A DNA stretch of 64,000 nucleotides. Source: Parafrankia sp041008525. Its GTDB lineage: Bacteria; Actinomycetota; Actinomycetes; Frankiales; Frankiaceae. Location: the NCBI RefSeq assembly GCF_041008525.1, contig NZ_JBFLUG010000001.1:194505-258504 (forward strand), read 5' to 3'. How positions within the stretch are numbered: the stretch's first letter is position 1; each line of letters begins with the position of its first letter. A program made the position numbers and the translations under genes. Positions 16,837-25,371 of this stretch are shown here, piece after piece. Under the pieces are notes generated by a model that searched no databases, was not told the origin of the DNA, and saw only the letters and a list, made by a program, of their open reading frames with translations.

Positions 16837-18216
16837 GTGCACCTGGTCGATGGCATGCCGCCGGCCCGTGGTGAGGGCGTCCGGCCGAGGAAGCCGTCGC
16901 GGGTGGCGATGCTCTCGATGCACACGTCACCGCTGGAGCAGCCAGGAACCGGTGATGCGGGCGGGATGAACGTCTACATCATCGAGCTCGCGCGCCAGCT
17001 CGCTGCTCTCGGTACCGAGGTCGAGGTGTTCACCCGTGCCGTGAGCAGCCGTCTCCCGCCCACCGCGGAGATCGTTCCGGGAGTGACGGTACGCCACGTC
17101 CCGGCCGGCCCTTACGAGGACATCGGCCGCGCCGAGCTGCCCGCCTGGCTGTGCGCGTTCACAGCGGACGTCCTGCGCACCGAGGCCGGGTACGAGGCCG
17201 GCTGGTTCGACGTCGTCCACTCGCACTACTGGTTGTCCGGGCAGGTCGGCCGTTCGGTGGCCCGGCGGTGGGGCGTCCCGCTGGTGCACACCTCGCACAC
17301 CCTGGCGAAGGTCAAGAACGCCTCGCTCGCGGATGGCGACCGCCCTGAACCCGAGCTGCGGCTGCGCGGCGAGCAGGCGGTGATCGACAGCGCGAGCCGC
17401 CTCATCGCCTCGACGCAGACCGAGCGCCGTCACCTGACCGACCTCTACGGCGCCGCGCCGAGCCGGGTGGACGTCGTCGCCCCCGGCGTCGACCTGGACG
17501 TCTTCCGCCCCGACGGTCCCCGGCCCCCTGGCGGAGACGACAGGGGCGCGTCGGACGGCGGGCCGGAACGCCGGCCGGACAGTGGAGCGCGGGCCGCCCG
17601 CGTGCGACTCGGTTTCGACCCCGACGCCCAGATCCTGCTGTTCGTCGGGCGGATCCAGCCGCTGAAGGCACCGGACGTCCTGCTCGCCGCAGCGGCCGAC
17701 CTCATCCGCCGCGACCCGCGGCGGCGCGGGCGGCTCGCGGTGGTCGTCGTGGGCGGGCCCAGCGGCTCCGGCCTCGAGCGCCCCGACTCGCTGGTCAAAC
17801 TCGCCGCGGAGCTCGGCATCGCCGATATCGTCCACTTCCAGCCCCCGGTCCCGCAGGAGCAGCTCGCCGACTGGTACCGGGCGGCCACCGCGGTCGTCGT
17901 ACCCAGCCACAGCGAGAGCTTCGGCCTGGTCGCGGTGGAGGCGCAGGCGTGCGGCACCCCGGTCGTCGCCGCCGCCGTCGGCGGGCTGTGCACCGCCGTC
18001 GAGCACGGGACGTCCGGTGTCCTCGTCCACGGCTGGAACCCGGCGGACTACGCCGACGCGCTGGAGCGCATCCTCACCGAAGAGCGGTGGCGGCGCCACC
18101 TGTCAGCCGGCGCCCGGGCGCGGGCCGCCGGTTTCGGTTGGAGCGCCACCGCCCGGGGCGTCCTCGCGAGCTACCAGGCGGCGGCCACGGCTGTGCCGAG
18201 GGCGCTGGCCGGCTAA
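16837..18216 (+). CDS. mshA: D-inositol-3-phosphate glycosyltransferase MshA
   Basis: 459 residues. First step of mycothiol synthesis: transfers GlcNAc from UDP-GlcNAc to 1L-myo-inositol 1-phosphate. GT-B fold. N-terminal MHTSPLEQPGTGDAGGMNVY is diagnostic, HSHYWLSGQVG lies in the acceptor site, and the C-terminal donor-site SESFGLVAVEAQACGTPVVA includes the catalytic Glu. An Asp/Gly-rich insertion of about 30 residues (DNA about 17515-17600) is longer than usual and sits between the two domains. Start GTG 16837 has GGAGG at 16826-16830 with good spacing. Downstream ybjN is co-oriented, as in other actinobacteria. Confidence 0.95.
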   Translation: MHLVDGMPPARGEGVRPRKPSRVAMLSMHTSPLEQPGTGDAGGMNVYIIELARQLAALGTEVEVFTRAVSSRLPPTAEIVPGVTVRHVPAGPYEDIGRAELPAWLCAFTADVLRTEAGYEAGWFDVVHSHYWLSGQVGRSVARRWGVPLVHTSHTLAKVKNASLADGDRPEPELRLRGEQAVIDSASRLIASTQTERRHLTDLYGAAPSRVDVVAPGVDLDVFRPDGPRPPGGDDRGASDGGPERRPDSGARAARVRLGFDPDAQILLFVGRIQPLKAPDVLLAAAADLIRRDPRRRGRLAVVVVGGPSGSGLERPDSLVKLAAELGIADIVHFQPPVPQEQLADWYRAATAVVVPSHSESFGLVAVEAQACGTPVVAAAVGGLCTAVEHGTSGVLVHGWNPADYADALERILTEERWRRHLSAGARARAAGFGWSATARGVLASYQAAATAVPRALAG

Positions 18217-18295
18217 CGTCAGCGATGGGGCCGCCGGTCCCGCCGCCCGCCGCCCGCCGGCTTGACCCGCACCGCATCCGGGGAGATCCCTGCTC

Positions 18296-18790
18296 ATGAC
18301 GGCACCCATCGACATTTCCGAACGTACCCGGCTCGACGACGTGATCAGTGCCGCGCTGGACGATCTCGGCGTGTCCTACGAGCACGCCGACACCGGTGCC
18401 TTCCTGGTGGCCCTGGAGGGCGAGCACAAGCTGCGCACCATGACCTGGCTGGTGGTGCAGGACCACACCCTGCTCGTGGAGGCGTTCTTCATGCGGGCCC
18501 CGGCGGAGAACGCCGCCGGCACCTACGGCTTCCTGCTGGGCCGCAACGCGCGCACCTACGGAGTGCACTTCTCCATCGACCGGGTGGGCGACATCTTCCT
18601 GACCGGCCAGGTCCCGCTCACGGCGGTCAGCGCCGAGGAGATCGACCGGCTGCTGGGCTGCGTCGGCTCGTACGCCGATGACAACTTCGACCCCGCCATC
18701 GCGCTCGGCTTCGCCGGCGCCATCGAGCGTGAGCGGGCGTGGCGGGCCAAGCTCGCCGCCGACGCCGGCAGCGCCGCCCGCCCCACCTGA
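18296..18790 (+). CDS. YbjN-domain protein
   Basis: 164 residues, single YbjN domain: two-layer alpha/beta with FLVALEGEHKLRTMTWLVVQ, FFMRAP and the acidic VGSYADDNFDPAIALG near the end. Such proteins often sit beside mshA in actinobacteria, and their function is not settled. ATG 18296 follows GGGAGAT. The stop codon lies inside a 24-bp imperfect tandem repeat (about 18776-18824). Confidence 0.88.
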   Translation: MTAPIDISERTRLDDVISAALDDLGVSYEHADTGAFLVALEGEHKLRTMTWLVVQDHTLLVEAFFMRAPAENAAGTYGFLLGRNARTYGVHFSIDRVGDIFLTGQVPLTAVSAEEIDRLLGCVGSYADDNFDPAIALGFAGAIERERAWRAKLAADAGSAARPT

Positions 18791-18824
18791 GGCTTCGCCG
18801 CCCGCCCCACCCGGGGCTTCGCCG
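18776..18824. repeat. Two-copy 24-bp imperfect tandem repeat at the ybjN stop
   Basis: Two copies of a unit beginning CGCCGCCCGCCCCACC and ending GGCTT abut one another across the ybjN stop codon. The second copy can fold (CCCCACCCGGGG) and may help terminate transcription of the convergent genes. Confidence 0.5.
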
Positions 18825-18827
18825 CGT

Positions 18828-19418
18828 TCAGCCCCTGACGCGCTGCAGGCGGGCCGACAGGTGCGACTGCAGCGGCTTGCCGCCGGCCTCCATGTCGATC
18901 GCGTAGGCCAGGTCACCGCCCTCGACCAGGCCGTACAGCCGTACCGACCGGGTGACCTCCCGGGCGGTCGCCGTCCTGATCAGAACGTTCGAGTCAAGGT
19001 CGATCCGGGTGCCGACGACCGTGCCGACGTAGATCTCGGCGATGCCGAACGGGTGCGCCAGCGTCACCTCGACGACCGGGCGGCGATCGGCACTGCCGTC
19101 CGGCCCGGGATCGCCGGACGGCGGCTGCACCCGCCAGAAGCCGGTCTCGGTGGCGAGCGGGCTGCCCGGCTCGCGCCCGTCCCGCGGCTCGTCGGCCCAC
19201 CAGGTGTGCGAGACGTAGCCCAGCGACGGGCGCCCGTCGGCGGCGAAGGTGATCTCCTGCCCGTAGCGGAACGACTCGAGGCCCTCGTAGCCGCCGACGC
19301 CCTCACCGCGCCAGGTGCCGACCAGGAACGCCAACGGGAGCAGGCTCGCGTGCAGATCGGGCGGGGCCGCCGCCGCGACCGTGCCCGTGCCCGTGTCGCC
19401 GGTCCGGTCCGTTCCCAT
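18828..19418 (-). CDS. Nitrobindin-like (FABP/DUF1794) beta-barrel protein
   Basis: 196 residues. The GTWRGEG motif near residue 35 is the hallmark of nitrobindin/THAP4-type haem-binding beta-barrels, which coordinate ferric haem and can bind NO. Other strands read SLGYVSHTWW and GFWRVQP, and the conserved histidine lies in LQSHLSARL near the C-terminus. Actinobacterial homologues usually bind haem and may process NO or peroxynitrite. Start ATG 19418 is preferred. Confidence 0.85.
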   Translation of the reverse strand: MGTDRTGDTGTGTVAAAAPPDLHASLLPLAFLVGTWRGEGVGGYEGLESFRYGQEITFAADGRPSLGYVSHTWWADEPRDGREPGSPLATETGFWRVQPPSGDPGPDGSADRRPVVEVTLAHPFGIAEIYVGTVVGTRIDLDSNVLIRTATAREVTRSVRLYGLVEGGDLAYAIDMEAGGKPLQSHLSARLQRVRG

Positions 19419-19444
19419 CGGTGCTCCGCTCCTCGCCCGCCGGC

Positions 19445-19531
19445 TCAGCGCCGGCCCCCGTACAACTTGTAGACCGCATAGCCGGAGAACCAGGCGATGA
19501 GCATCGCCATGGCCACCAGCAGGCCGCTCAT
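19445..19531 (-). CDS. 28-residue single-pass membrane peptide
   Basis: MSGLLVAMAMLIAWFSGYAV followed by YKLYGGRR: one hydrophobic helix with a basic C-terminus. It lies between the nitrobindin-like gene and dsrE. TAGGCT, a good -10 box, lies 22 bp before the ATG, giving a very short leader without a ribosome site. It ends 26 bp before the nitrobindin-like start, so both could be co-transcribed. Such micro-proteins are usually missed in annotation. Function is unknown. Confidence 0.5.
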   Translation of the reverse strand: MSGLLVAMAMLIAWFSGYAVYKLYGGRR

Positions 19532-19640
19532 GAAGTAGTGCAGCACGGAGCACAGCCTAGTGCCGTGACTGAACGGGTTCGTAGGCGTCACCCGGGCGGG
19601 CCTGGCCGCACGGCGCGTGCGGGGCGGGCAGACTGGGCTC

Positions 19641-20003
19641 GTGACACGATCGCTTGTCGTCAAGGTGACCGCCGGCTCCGACGCCCCGGAGCGCTGCTCC
19701 CAGGCCTTCACCGTGGCCTCCATCGCCGTGGCCTCGGGGGTGGATGTCTCCTTGTGGCTCACCGGCGAGTCCGCCTGGTTCGCTCTTCCCGGCCGGGCCG
19801 CCGAGTTCACGCTGCCGGAATCCGCCCCGCTGACCGACCTGCTCGACGCCGTCCTGGCCGGCGGCCGGGTCACGCTCTGCACGCAGTGCGCCGCGCGGCG
19901 CTCGATCGGCCCGGACGACGTGATCGAGGGCGTGCGCATCGCCGGTGCGGCGGTGTTCGTCAGCGAGGCACTCGCCGACGGCACCCAGGCGCTCGTGTAC
20001 TGA
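19641..20003 (+). CDS. DsrE-family protein
   Basis: 120 residues, DsrE/TusD-like alpha/beta fold. VVKVTAGSDAPERCSQAFTV begins the domain, and a cysteine pair TLCTQCAARR lies near residue 78, where sulfur-relay members hold their active cysteine. A role in persulfide handling is plausible but unproven. Start GTG 19641 is preceded by CAGACT exactly six bases upstream, so the mRNA is probably leaderless. Sulfurtransferase genes occur 4 kb away. Confidence 0.82.
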   Translation: MTRSLVVKVTAGSDAPERCSQAFTVASIAVASGVDVSLWLTGESAWFALPGRAAEFTLPESAPLTDLLDAVLAGGRVTLCTQCAARRSIGPDDVIEGVRIAGAAVFVSEALADGTQALVY

Positions 20004-20149
20004 CATTCACCCGGACATCACGCCGGGTTGCACATACCCGGCGCACATGCGCGAAGCGTGGGACGCCCTGCTGCACGTACGCAGCGGACCACTGACAGCA
20101 CACGACCTGGCACGTTCTCCCGGCCATCGGGATGCGCTTTCATGATCGC

Positions 20150-20398
20150 ATGATGCCGGAGTCCGAGATGCTCTTCGCCGTGGTGCAGTTCGAGGGAGCG
20201 GGCCGGCGCACGGTCCGCCGGGTGGTCGCGCCGTTTCCGGACCGCAGCGCCGCGGCCACCTACGCCACCGACAACGACCTGCGGCACTTCACCGTGGGCC
20301 CGATGGCCTTCGCTGTCCCCACCAGCATTCCGTTCGACGTGGCAGCCGGCGCCGCCCCCGCCGGCGACCTGCCCGCCCCCCGGGAGGCACCGCGGTAG
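20150..20398 (+). CDS. Small alpha/beta protein of unknown function
   Basis: 82 residues from the ATG at 20150 (20153 is an equal alternative). Not recognised. Pattern: strand FAVVQFEG, strand RRVVAPFPD, helix SAAATYATDNDL, strand HFTVGPMAF, then an Ala/Pro tail. The same strand-strand-helix-strand pattern appears in the small proteins at 48560 and 61013. It converges with the squalene-hopene cyclase gene. Confidence 0.6.
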   Translation: MMPESEMLFAVVQFEGAGRRTVRRVVAPFPDRSAAATYATDNDLRHFTVGPMAFAVPTSIPFDVAAGAAPAGDLPAPREAPR

Positions 20399-20415
20399 CT
20401 CCGGTCCTGTGGCCC

Positions 20416-22473
20416 CTACCGGCTCGTGCGCAGGTAACGGCCGAGGGCGAGAACCGGCCAGAGCAGCCGGTAGCCGTTGTAGTTGAGGTAGAAGTCCCCC
20501 GGGAAGCCGGTGCCGGTGAACTCGTCCTCGTCCCAGCTGCCGTCCGGTCGCTGCCGGTCGGCGAGCCAGCCGCCCGCCCGGCCGAGTGCGGCGGAGATCT
20601 CGGCACCCGGTTCCGCCGCGAGGAGCCCGAGCATCGCCCACGCCGTCTGCGACGCGGTGGACGTCCCCCGGCCGACCCACTCCGGATCACCGTAGGACAG
20701 CAGGTCCTCGCCCCAGCCGCCATCGGGGTTCTGGTGGGACAGCAGCCACCGCGCCCCCCGGCGCACGGCCGGGTGGGCCGGGGCCATACCGGCGGCGACC
20801 AACGCGGGCAGCACCGCACCGGTGCCGTAAAGGTGGTTCACCCCCCAGCGGCCGAACCACGACCCGTCCGCTTCCTGGTGATCCAGCAGCCAGGCCACCC
20901 CGCGCTGGGTCCGGGGGTCGTCGGCGAGGCCCAGGTCGGCGAGGGCCTCGACGATGTGGGCGGTCACATCCGCCGACGGCGGATCGGTCAGCGCGCCGAA
21001 GTCACCGAACGGGATCTTGTAGACGAGCGTGCTGGTGTTGTCCGAGTCGTAGGCCCCCCAGCCCCCGTCGCCGGACTGCAGACCGAACAGCCAGGCCACG
21101 GTGCGGTCGGCGGCGGCCTCGACCCGCTCCGGCTCGGGATGGTTCACCCGGCGCAGGGCGAGGAGCACCTCGGCCGTGTCGTCGGTGTCCGGGTAGGTGT
21201 CGTTCTCGAACTCGAACGCCCAGCCGCCCGCGGGCAGATCCGGGTGGTTGACCCGCCAGTCGCCGCGCCGCTCCCGGATCTCCTGGCCGAGCAGCCAGTC
21301 GACCGAGCGGAGCAGGGCCGGGTCGTCCGCCCCGATCCCCGTCACGGCGCCCGCCTCCGCGAGCGCGTTCACGGCCAGCGCCGTGTCCCAGACCGGGGAC
21401 TGCGAGGCCTCGACCATCCGTGCCCCGTCGGGCAGGGTGACCGTGTAGGCCTCCAGCGCGTCGAGCGCGGCCGCCAGCACCGGGTGCGTCAGGTCATAGC
21501 CGAGCAGCCGCAGCGCGATGATCGAGTACACGGCCGGCGGCTGGATTCCCCCGAAGCAGCCATCCGCCTCCTGGCGCTCGATGATCCAGCGTTCGGCTGT
21601 CCGCAGCGCGTGCCGACGCAGCGGGCCGATCGGCCGGTGGTGGTAGCGGTGCAGCCCGGCGTCGACCCAGCGGAAGACGTCCTTCCAGCCGATCCTCCCG
21701 ATCCCCGCTCGGGCCGGCGCGGTGGAGGACGGGGTGGACGGCGCCGGAATGGTCCCCGGCCGGTCGGGCGTGGCCTCCTCGGCGTAGAGCTCCGCCAGGT
21801 CGAACGGTGCCGGGCGCACGGGGCGCAGCGCGAACACGACCGTGAGCGGGACGATCGTCTGCCGGGCCCAGGAACCGAACGCGTAGATGCTGAGCGGCGC
21901 ACGGGCCGGCAGGAGCAGCATCTCGGGCGGCAGCACCGGCAGATCCTCCCAGCGCCACCAGCCGAAAAGCGCCAGCCAGACCCGGGTGAAGACCCGCGTC
22001 GCGGGAATTCCGCCATGCCGGCGAATCCAGTCCGCGCAACGTTCCATGTGCGGGGCGGACGGTTCGTCACCGGCCAGACGCAGCGCTATGTAGGACTCGA
22101 CCGTGATGGAAAGCTCACCGGGGCCGCCGAAATACTGCGGCCACGTGCCGTCCGGCAGCTGGCGGGAACGGATGAAACGGGCCGAGGCGTCGGTGACCGG
22201 CTCCGTGCGGATACCGAGGAACTCGCGCAGCAGCAGGTCCTCGGCGTCCATCGTGGTGTTGCTTTCCAGGTCGAACTTCCACCAGCCCGCCTCGTCCTGG
22301 CGGGAAAGCAGGTGGTCAACGGCCCGACGCAGGGTTCCGACCAACGGATCCCCGCTGTCGCGGGCCTCGGTGCCCGCGGCGGCCCGACTGGGGGCGGTGC
22401 CGCCGACAGCCTGCGCGGGAATGGAGTGCCGGGACCTCGTGGCGGACTCGGGCGCTGGCACGAAAATGGACAT
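20416..22473 (-). CDS. shc: Squalene-hopene cyclase
   Basis: 685 residues. Cyclises squalene to hopene/diplopterol, the core of hopanoid membrane lipids, which are abundant in Frankia vesicle envelopes. The catalytic DTDDTAE motif is near residue 425. Several QW repeats (QSGDGGWG, QNPDGGWG, QRPDGSWD) stabilise the double barrel, and the C-terminus FYLNYNGYRLLWPVLALGRY is typical. Start ATG 22473 is chosen from the normal N-terminus; AGGAAAGGG is upstream. A TetR regulator lies immediately upstream. No squalene synthase genes are in the window. Confidence 0.96.
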   Translation of the reverse strand: MSIFVPAPESATRSRHSIPAQAVGGTAPSRAAAGTEARDSGDPLVGTLRRAVDHLLSRQDEAGWWKFDLESNTTMDAEDLLLREFLGIRTEPVTDASARFIRSRQLPDGTWPQYFGGPGELSITVESYIALRLAGDEPSAPHMERCADWIRRHGGIPATRVFTRVWLALFGWWRWEDLPVLPPEMLLLPARAPLSIYAFGSWARQTIVPLTVVFALRPVRPAPFDLAELYAEEATPDRPGTIPAPSTPSSTAPARAGIGRIGWKDVFRWVDAGLHRYHHRPIGPLRRHALRTAERWIIERQEADGCFGGIQPPAVYSIIALRLLGYDLTHPVLAAALDALEAYTVTLPDGARMVEASQSPVWDTALAVNALAEAGAVTGIGADDPALLRSVDWLLGQEIRERRGDWRVNHPDLPAGGWAFEFENDTYPDTDDTAEVLLALRRVNHPEPERVEAAADRTVAWLFGLQSGDGGWGAYDSDNTSTLVYKIPFGDFGALTDPPSADVTAHIVEALADLGLADDPRTQRGVAWLLDHQEADGSWFGRWGVNHLYGTGAVLPALVAAGMAPAHPAVRRGARWLLSHQNPDGGWGEDLLSYGDPEWVGRGTSTASQTAWAMLGLLAAEPGAEISAALGRAGGWLADRQRPDGSWDEDEFTGTGFPGDFYLNYNGYRLLWPVLALGRYLRTSR

Positions 22474-22642
22474 GGGAAGCTCGCGCACCCTTTCCTGCGA
22501 ATGCGGCTGCGGAACCAGCCTGCGTCTGAAGTTGAACGCTGGGTCCACCCGGCGGGCCCACCGACCCGTACGACGACACGTCCACCTCGGTTCATGGCCC
22601 GTCCCGAAACGGATCGATAAGACAGGGTCGACCGCGGAAGAC

Positions 22643-23353
22643 TCAGGGGCTCGAACAGATCCGGTCGAGACATGTCTCGACGACGACGAGAAGCACCGAC
22701 AGATCCGTACTACCCGAGCCGCACCAGAAACGGATGGCGACCTGGATGGCACTGAGAAAGCGGACGACGGTCAGCTGAGCGTCCAGCTCGGCGATGGGCG
22801 CCGGAAACCTCGCCGTCGGCCCCGCCGCGGAGGCGGCGAGCGCTTCGGGCGTGTCAGGTATGTCAGGCGGCGGCTCGGCGCAGGCCCGGGGCTCGTTAAC
22901 CGCCCCGTCGTTGTCGACGAGCTCCATCGCCAGTCGGTCACCGATGACGATGAGCCTGCTCAGCACCGCACCGGCGAGTGGTGAGGCCTGCTCGCTCGGC
23001 AGGAGCTGGTCGGCGTAGTGCCGCAGTGCCTGGCCGTCGGGCGACATCAGCGCCCAGGCACTCATGGCCGCGGCGCGCAGGGCGGCCAGAGGTGGTTCGT
23101 CCGCCGGCCGGCGGCGCAGTGCCGCGACAGTCAGATCGCCCATCTCGTCCAGCGGTGCGAGCGCGATCGCCTCCTTCCCGGTGAAGTAGCGGAACAGCGT
23201 GCGCACCGACACGTCCGCGCCGGCGGCGATCTCCTCCAGGGTCGTGGCCTCGAAGCCCTTCGTGTGGAACAGCTCGTGCGCCACCTCGATGATCGTCTGG
23301 CGGGTGCGCCGTTTCTTCCGTTCGCGCAGACCCTCAGCCCGATCCGCCACCAC
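22643..23353 (-). CDS. TetR-family regulator
   Basis: 236 residues. The N-terminal helix-turn-helix is clear (RQTIIEVAHELFHTKGFEATTLEEI then ADVSVRTLFRYF, about 20-60). The C-terminal ligand domain is not recognised. Two GTG codons open the frame behind GAGGGGAAG. It is co-oriented with and just upstream of squalene-hopene cyclase, so hopanoid control is a reasonable guess. A TGTCAC-3-GTGACA palindrome at 23474-23488 may be its operator. Confidence 0.88.
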   Translation of the reverse strand: MVADRAEGLRERKKRRTRQTIIEVAHELFHTKGFEATTLEEIAAGADVSVRTLFRYFTGKEAIALAPLDEMGDLTVAALRRRPADEPPLAALRAAAMSAWALMSPDGQALRHYADQLLPSEQASPLAGAVLSRLIVIGDRLAMELVDNDGAVNEPRACAEPPPDIPDTPEALAASAAGPTARFPAPIAELDAQLTVVRFLSAIQVAIRFWCGSGSTDLSVLLVVVETCLDRICSSP

Positions 23354-23473
23354 GCCGTCTTCCCCTCAGGCCGGTCCGGACGGCCACCCCTCCCGACACC
23401 CGTTTCATACCGGGAGGATTACGACCATCCAGACATCTCCGTCCAAGTCGAATATACGCCTGCGATGGACAAG

Positions 23474-23488
23474 TGTCACCTTGTGACA
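23474..23488. promoter_or_regulatory. Candidate TetR operator
   Basis: TGTCACCTTGTGACA is a perfect 6-bp inverted repeat with a 3-bp centre, about 120 bp upstream of the TetR start. It lies in the only sizeable non-coding gap on that side (23354-23620), which otherwise holds no gene that I can support. Confidence 0.45.
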
Positions 23489-23620
23489 GTTTCCCGACTC
23501 TGGCCCGGCTGCCGGGCGACCCGGCGATCCGGCAGCCCGGAGGCAACGAGCCATGGCGTTGGAGACGGTCCCGCGACGGAAGTGGGGCGGAGCGGAGGCC
23601 TGGTGGTGCGGGAGAACGAA

Positions 23621-23664
23621 ACGGCCGGGTTCCGGGGAGAGCGCTCTCCCCGGAACCCGGCCGT
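23621..23664 (-). terminator. Perfect 44-bp palindromic terminator of the sulfur operon
   Basis: Positions 23621-23642 and 23643-23664 are exact reverse complements (arm begins ACGGCCGGGTTCC), with no spacer. It lies 27 bp after the DUF1416 stop on the minus strand. Confidence 0.85.
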
Positions 23665-23691
23665 CGTCAGGCGCTCAGGCCTGCGTGCTGA

Positions 23692-23991
23692 TCAGGCGGC
23701 CACGTCGACCTGGGTGTCGACCGGCTCGCCCTGGCGGGCGACGACCTTGCGCTCCCCCGTCGCGCCGGGCACGAGCGCGCGCACCGTCCACTCGCCGGGC
23801 CGCGCGAAGAACCGGAACTGGCCGGTGGCCGACAGCGGCACCTCGGCGGTGAAGTCACCGCCGGAGTCGAGCAGGCGGGCGTATCCGGTCGACACCGGCT
23901 CACCATCCCGAACGACGACCCCCTGGATCACGGTCTCCTTGGCCACGTCGATTCCCTCCACCGATGGTCCGCCACGGGTAGCACCACACAT
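23692..23991 (-). CDS. DUF1416 protein
   Basis: 99 residues. Small beta-rich domain (transthyretin-like pattern: VIQGVVVRDGEPVSTGYARL, RFFARPGEWTVRALV) with an N-terminal MCGAT cysteine. It invariably accompanies actinobacterial rhodanese genes, and here its start lies 2 bp after the rhodanese stop, so the pair is translationally linked. A sulfur-acceptor or chaperone role is inferred from context only. Confidence 0.88.
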   Translation of the reverse strand: MCGATRGGPSVEGIDVAKETVIQGVVVRDGEPVSTGYARLLDSGGDFTAEVPLSATGQFRFFARPGEWTVRALVPGATGERKVVARQGEPVDTQVDVAA

Positions 23992-23993
23992 GA

Positions 23994-24827
23994 TCAGGCG
24001 CCCTTCTCGATCGGCACGCCGACGAGCGAGCCGTACTCCGTCCACGAACCGTCGTAGTTCTTGACGTTCGCCAGGCCCAGCAGCTCGTGCAGCGCGAACC
24101 AGGTGTGGGCGGAACGCTCCCCGATACGGCAGTAGGCGATGGTGTCCTTCGTCAGGTCCACGCCGGCCTCCGAGTAGAGCGCCGTCAACTCGTCGTTCGA
24201 GCGGAAGGTGCCGTCCTCGTTCGCCGTCCTCGCCCACGGGATGTTCTTCGCCGTCGGCACGTGCCCGGGCCGCTGCGACTGCTCCTGCGGCAGGTGCGCC
24301 GGGGCGAGCAGCCGGCCGGAGAACTCGTCGGGCGAGCGGACGTCCACCAGGTTCTTCTCGCCGATGGCGGCGATGACCTCGTCGCGGAACGCGCGGATGT
24401 CGGTGCGCGCCTCCGCGGCGGTGTAGCTGGTCGCCGGGCGCGGGGTGACCTCGGCGGTCAGCTCGCGGCCGTCCAGCTCCCACTTCTTGCGGCCGCCGTC
24501 GAGCAGGCGCACCTGGGGGTGGCTGTACAGGACGAAGTACCAGTAGGCGTAGGCGGCGAACCAGTTGTTGTTGCCGCCGTACAGCACGACGGTGTCGTCG
24601 TTCGCGATGCCCTTGTCGGACAGGAGCTTCTCGAACTGCTCCTTGTTCACGAAGTCACGGATCACCGGGTCCTGCAGCTCGGACTTCCAGTCCAGCCGCA
24701 CGGCACCGGGGATGTGGCCCCGGTCGTAGGCCGACACGTCCTCGTCGACCTCGACGAGGACGACCTTGGGGTCGCCTGCGTGCTCTTCCACCCAGGTCGC
24801 GTTGACCAGCGCGGTCTCGCGGCTCAT
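23994..24827 (-). CDS. sseA: Thiosulfate sulfurtransferase (rhodanese)
   Basis: 277 residues, two rhodanese domains; the second is catalytic, with persulfide-forming Cys in the loop CRIGERS near residue 233. The first domain has the usual DRGHIPGAVRLDW signature but no active cysteine. It transfers sulfane sulfur from thiosulfate to a thiophilic acceptor. Start ATG 24827 overlaps the DUF4395 stop by 4 bp (ATGA). The operon is DUF4395-sseA-DUF1416, preceded by a cysteine-rich leader peptide. Confidence 0.94.
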   Translation of the reverse strand: MSRETALVNATWVEEHAGDPKVVLVEVDEDVSAYDRGHIPGAVRLDWKSELQDPVIRDFVNKEQFEKLLSDKGIANDDTVVLYGGNNNWFAAYAYWYFVLYSHPQVRLLDGGRKKWELDGRELTAEVTPRPATSYTAAEARTDIRAFRDEVIAAIGEKNLVDVRSPDEFSGRLLAPAHLPQEQSQRPGHVPTAKNIPWARTANEDGTFRSNDELTALYSEAGVDLTKDTIAYCRIGERSAHTWFALHELLGLANVKNYDGSWTEYGSLVGVPIEKGA

Positions 24828-25243
24828 GCGCGTACTCCCTTCGCGGTGATGGAACGTAGGACGAGATACATGTGGCACCCGAGGCAGAGCCCGAAGACCG
24901 CGTTGAGGAAGGCGGCGGCGAACGCGAACGCGGCGAGCGTGTAGCCGAGGGCAGGCACCCCGGCGAGAAAGCCGACCGCCCCGACGAGCGTGAACATCAG
25001 GCCGACCGTCTGCGCGAACCGCGGCGGCGCCTCGGCCTCCCTCTCGGCCGGCGGACCGAGCCGTGGCCGGATCAGGTAGCGGAAGACGAGCCCGTACGGG
25101 GCGTGGTGGATCCCGGCGAGCGAGCCCACAGCGAAGACCACGGCCTGCGCAAGCAGGACCCAGGGGCTTCCCGTGAGGATCGCGGCGGCGAGCACGACGA
25201 CGGTGACCGCCGCGGCAAACCGCGGCCCCCGTGGGTCCACCAT
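24824..25243 (-). CDS. DUF4395 integral membrane protein
   Basis: 139 residues with about four membrane helices and a C-terminal cytoplasmic-side CLGC pair (residues about 121-124). DUF4395 proteins often accompany thioredoxins and sulfurtransferases, which suggests redox or sulfur transfer across the membrane. Start ATG 25243 follows CAGGAGAG, whose 5' part can pair with a CTGACGT segment just after the leader-peptide stop. Confidence 0.85.
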   Translation of the reverse strand: MVDPRGPRFAAAVTVVVLAAAILTGSPWVLLAQAVVFAVGSLAGIHHAPYGLVFRYLIRPRLGPPAEREAEAPPRFAQTVGLMFTLVGAVGFLAGVPALGYTLAAFAFAAAFLNAVFGLCLGCHMYLVLRSITAKGVRA

Positions 25244-25255
25244 GACGCTGCTCTC

Positions 25256-25364
25256 CTGACGTGGGACGGTTGCGGGCCGACGGCGGTTTCGGGCAGCCGG
25301 ACGGGACCGGGCACGCCCCGGAACGGCTGGGAACACGGTGGACGAGGGCGGGGACCTACGTCAG
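25256..25364 (-). promoter_or_regulatory. Putative Shine-Dalgarno-masking stem downstream of the Cys leader
   Basis: On the minus strand CTGACGT (25364-25358), 7 nt after the leader stop codon, is perfectly complementary to ACGTCAG (25262-25256), whose last bases form part of the DUF4395 ribosome site CAGGAGAG. A ribosome at the end of the leader would cover the first arm, so leader translation could set access to the ribosome site. Confidence 0.5.
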
Positions 25365-25371
25365 CGCACGG

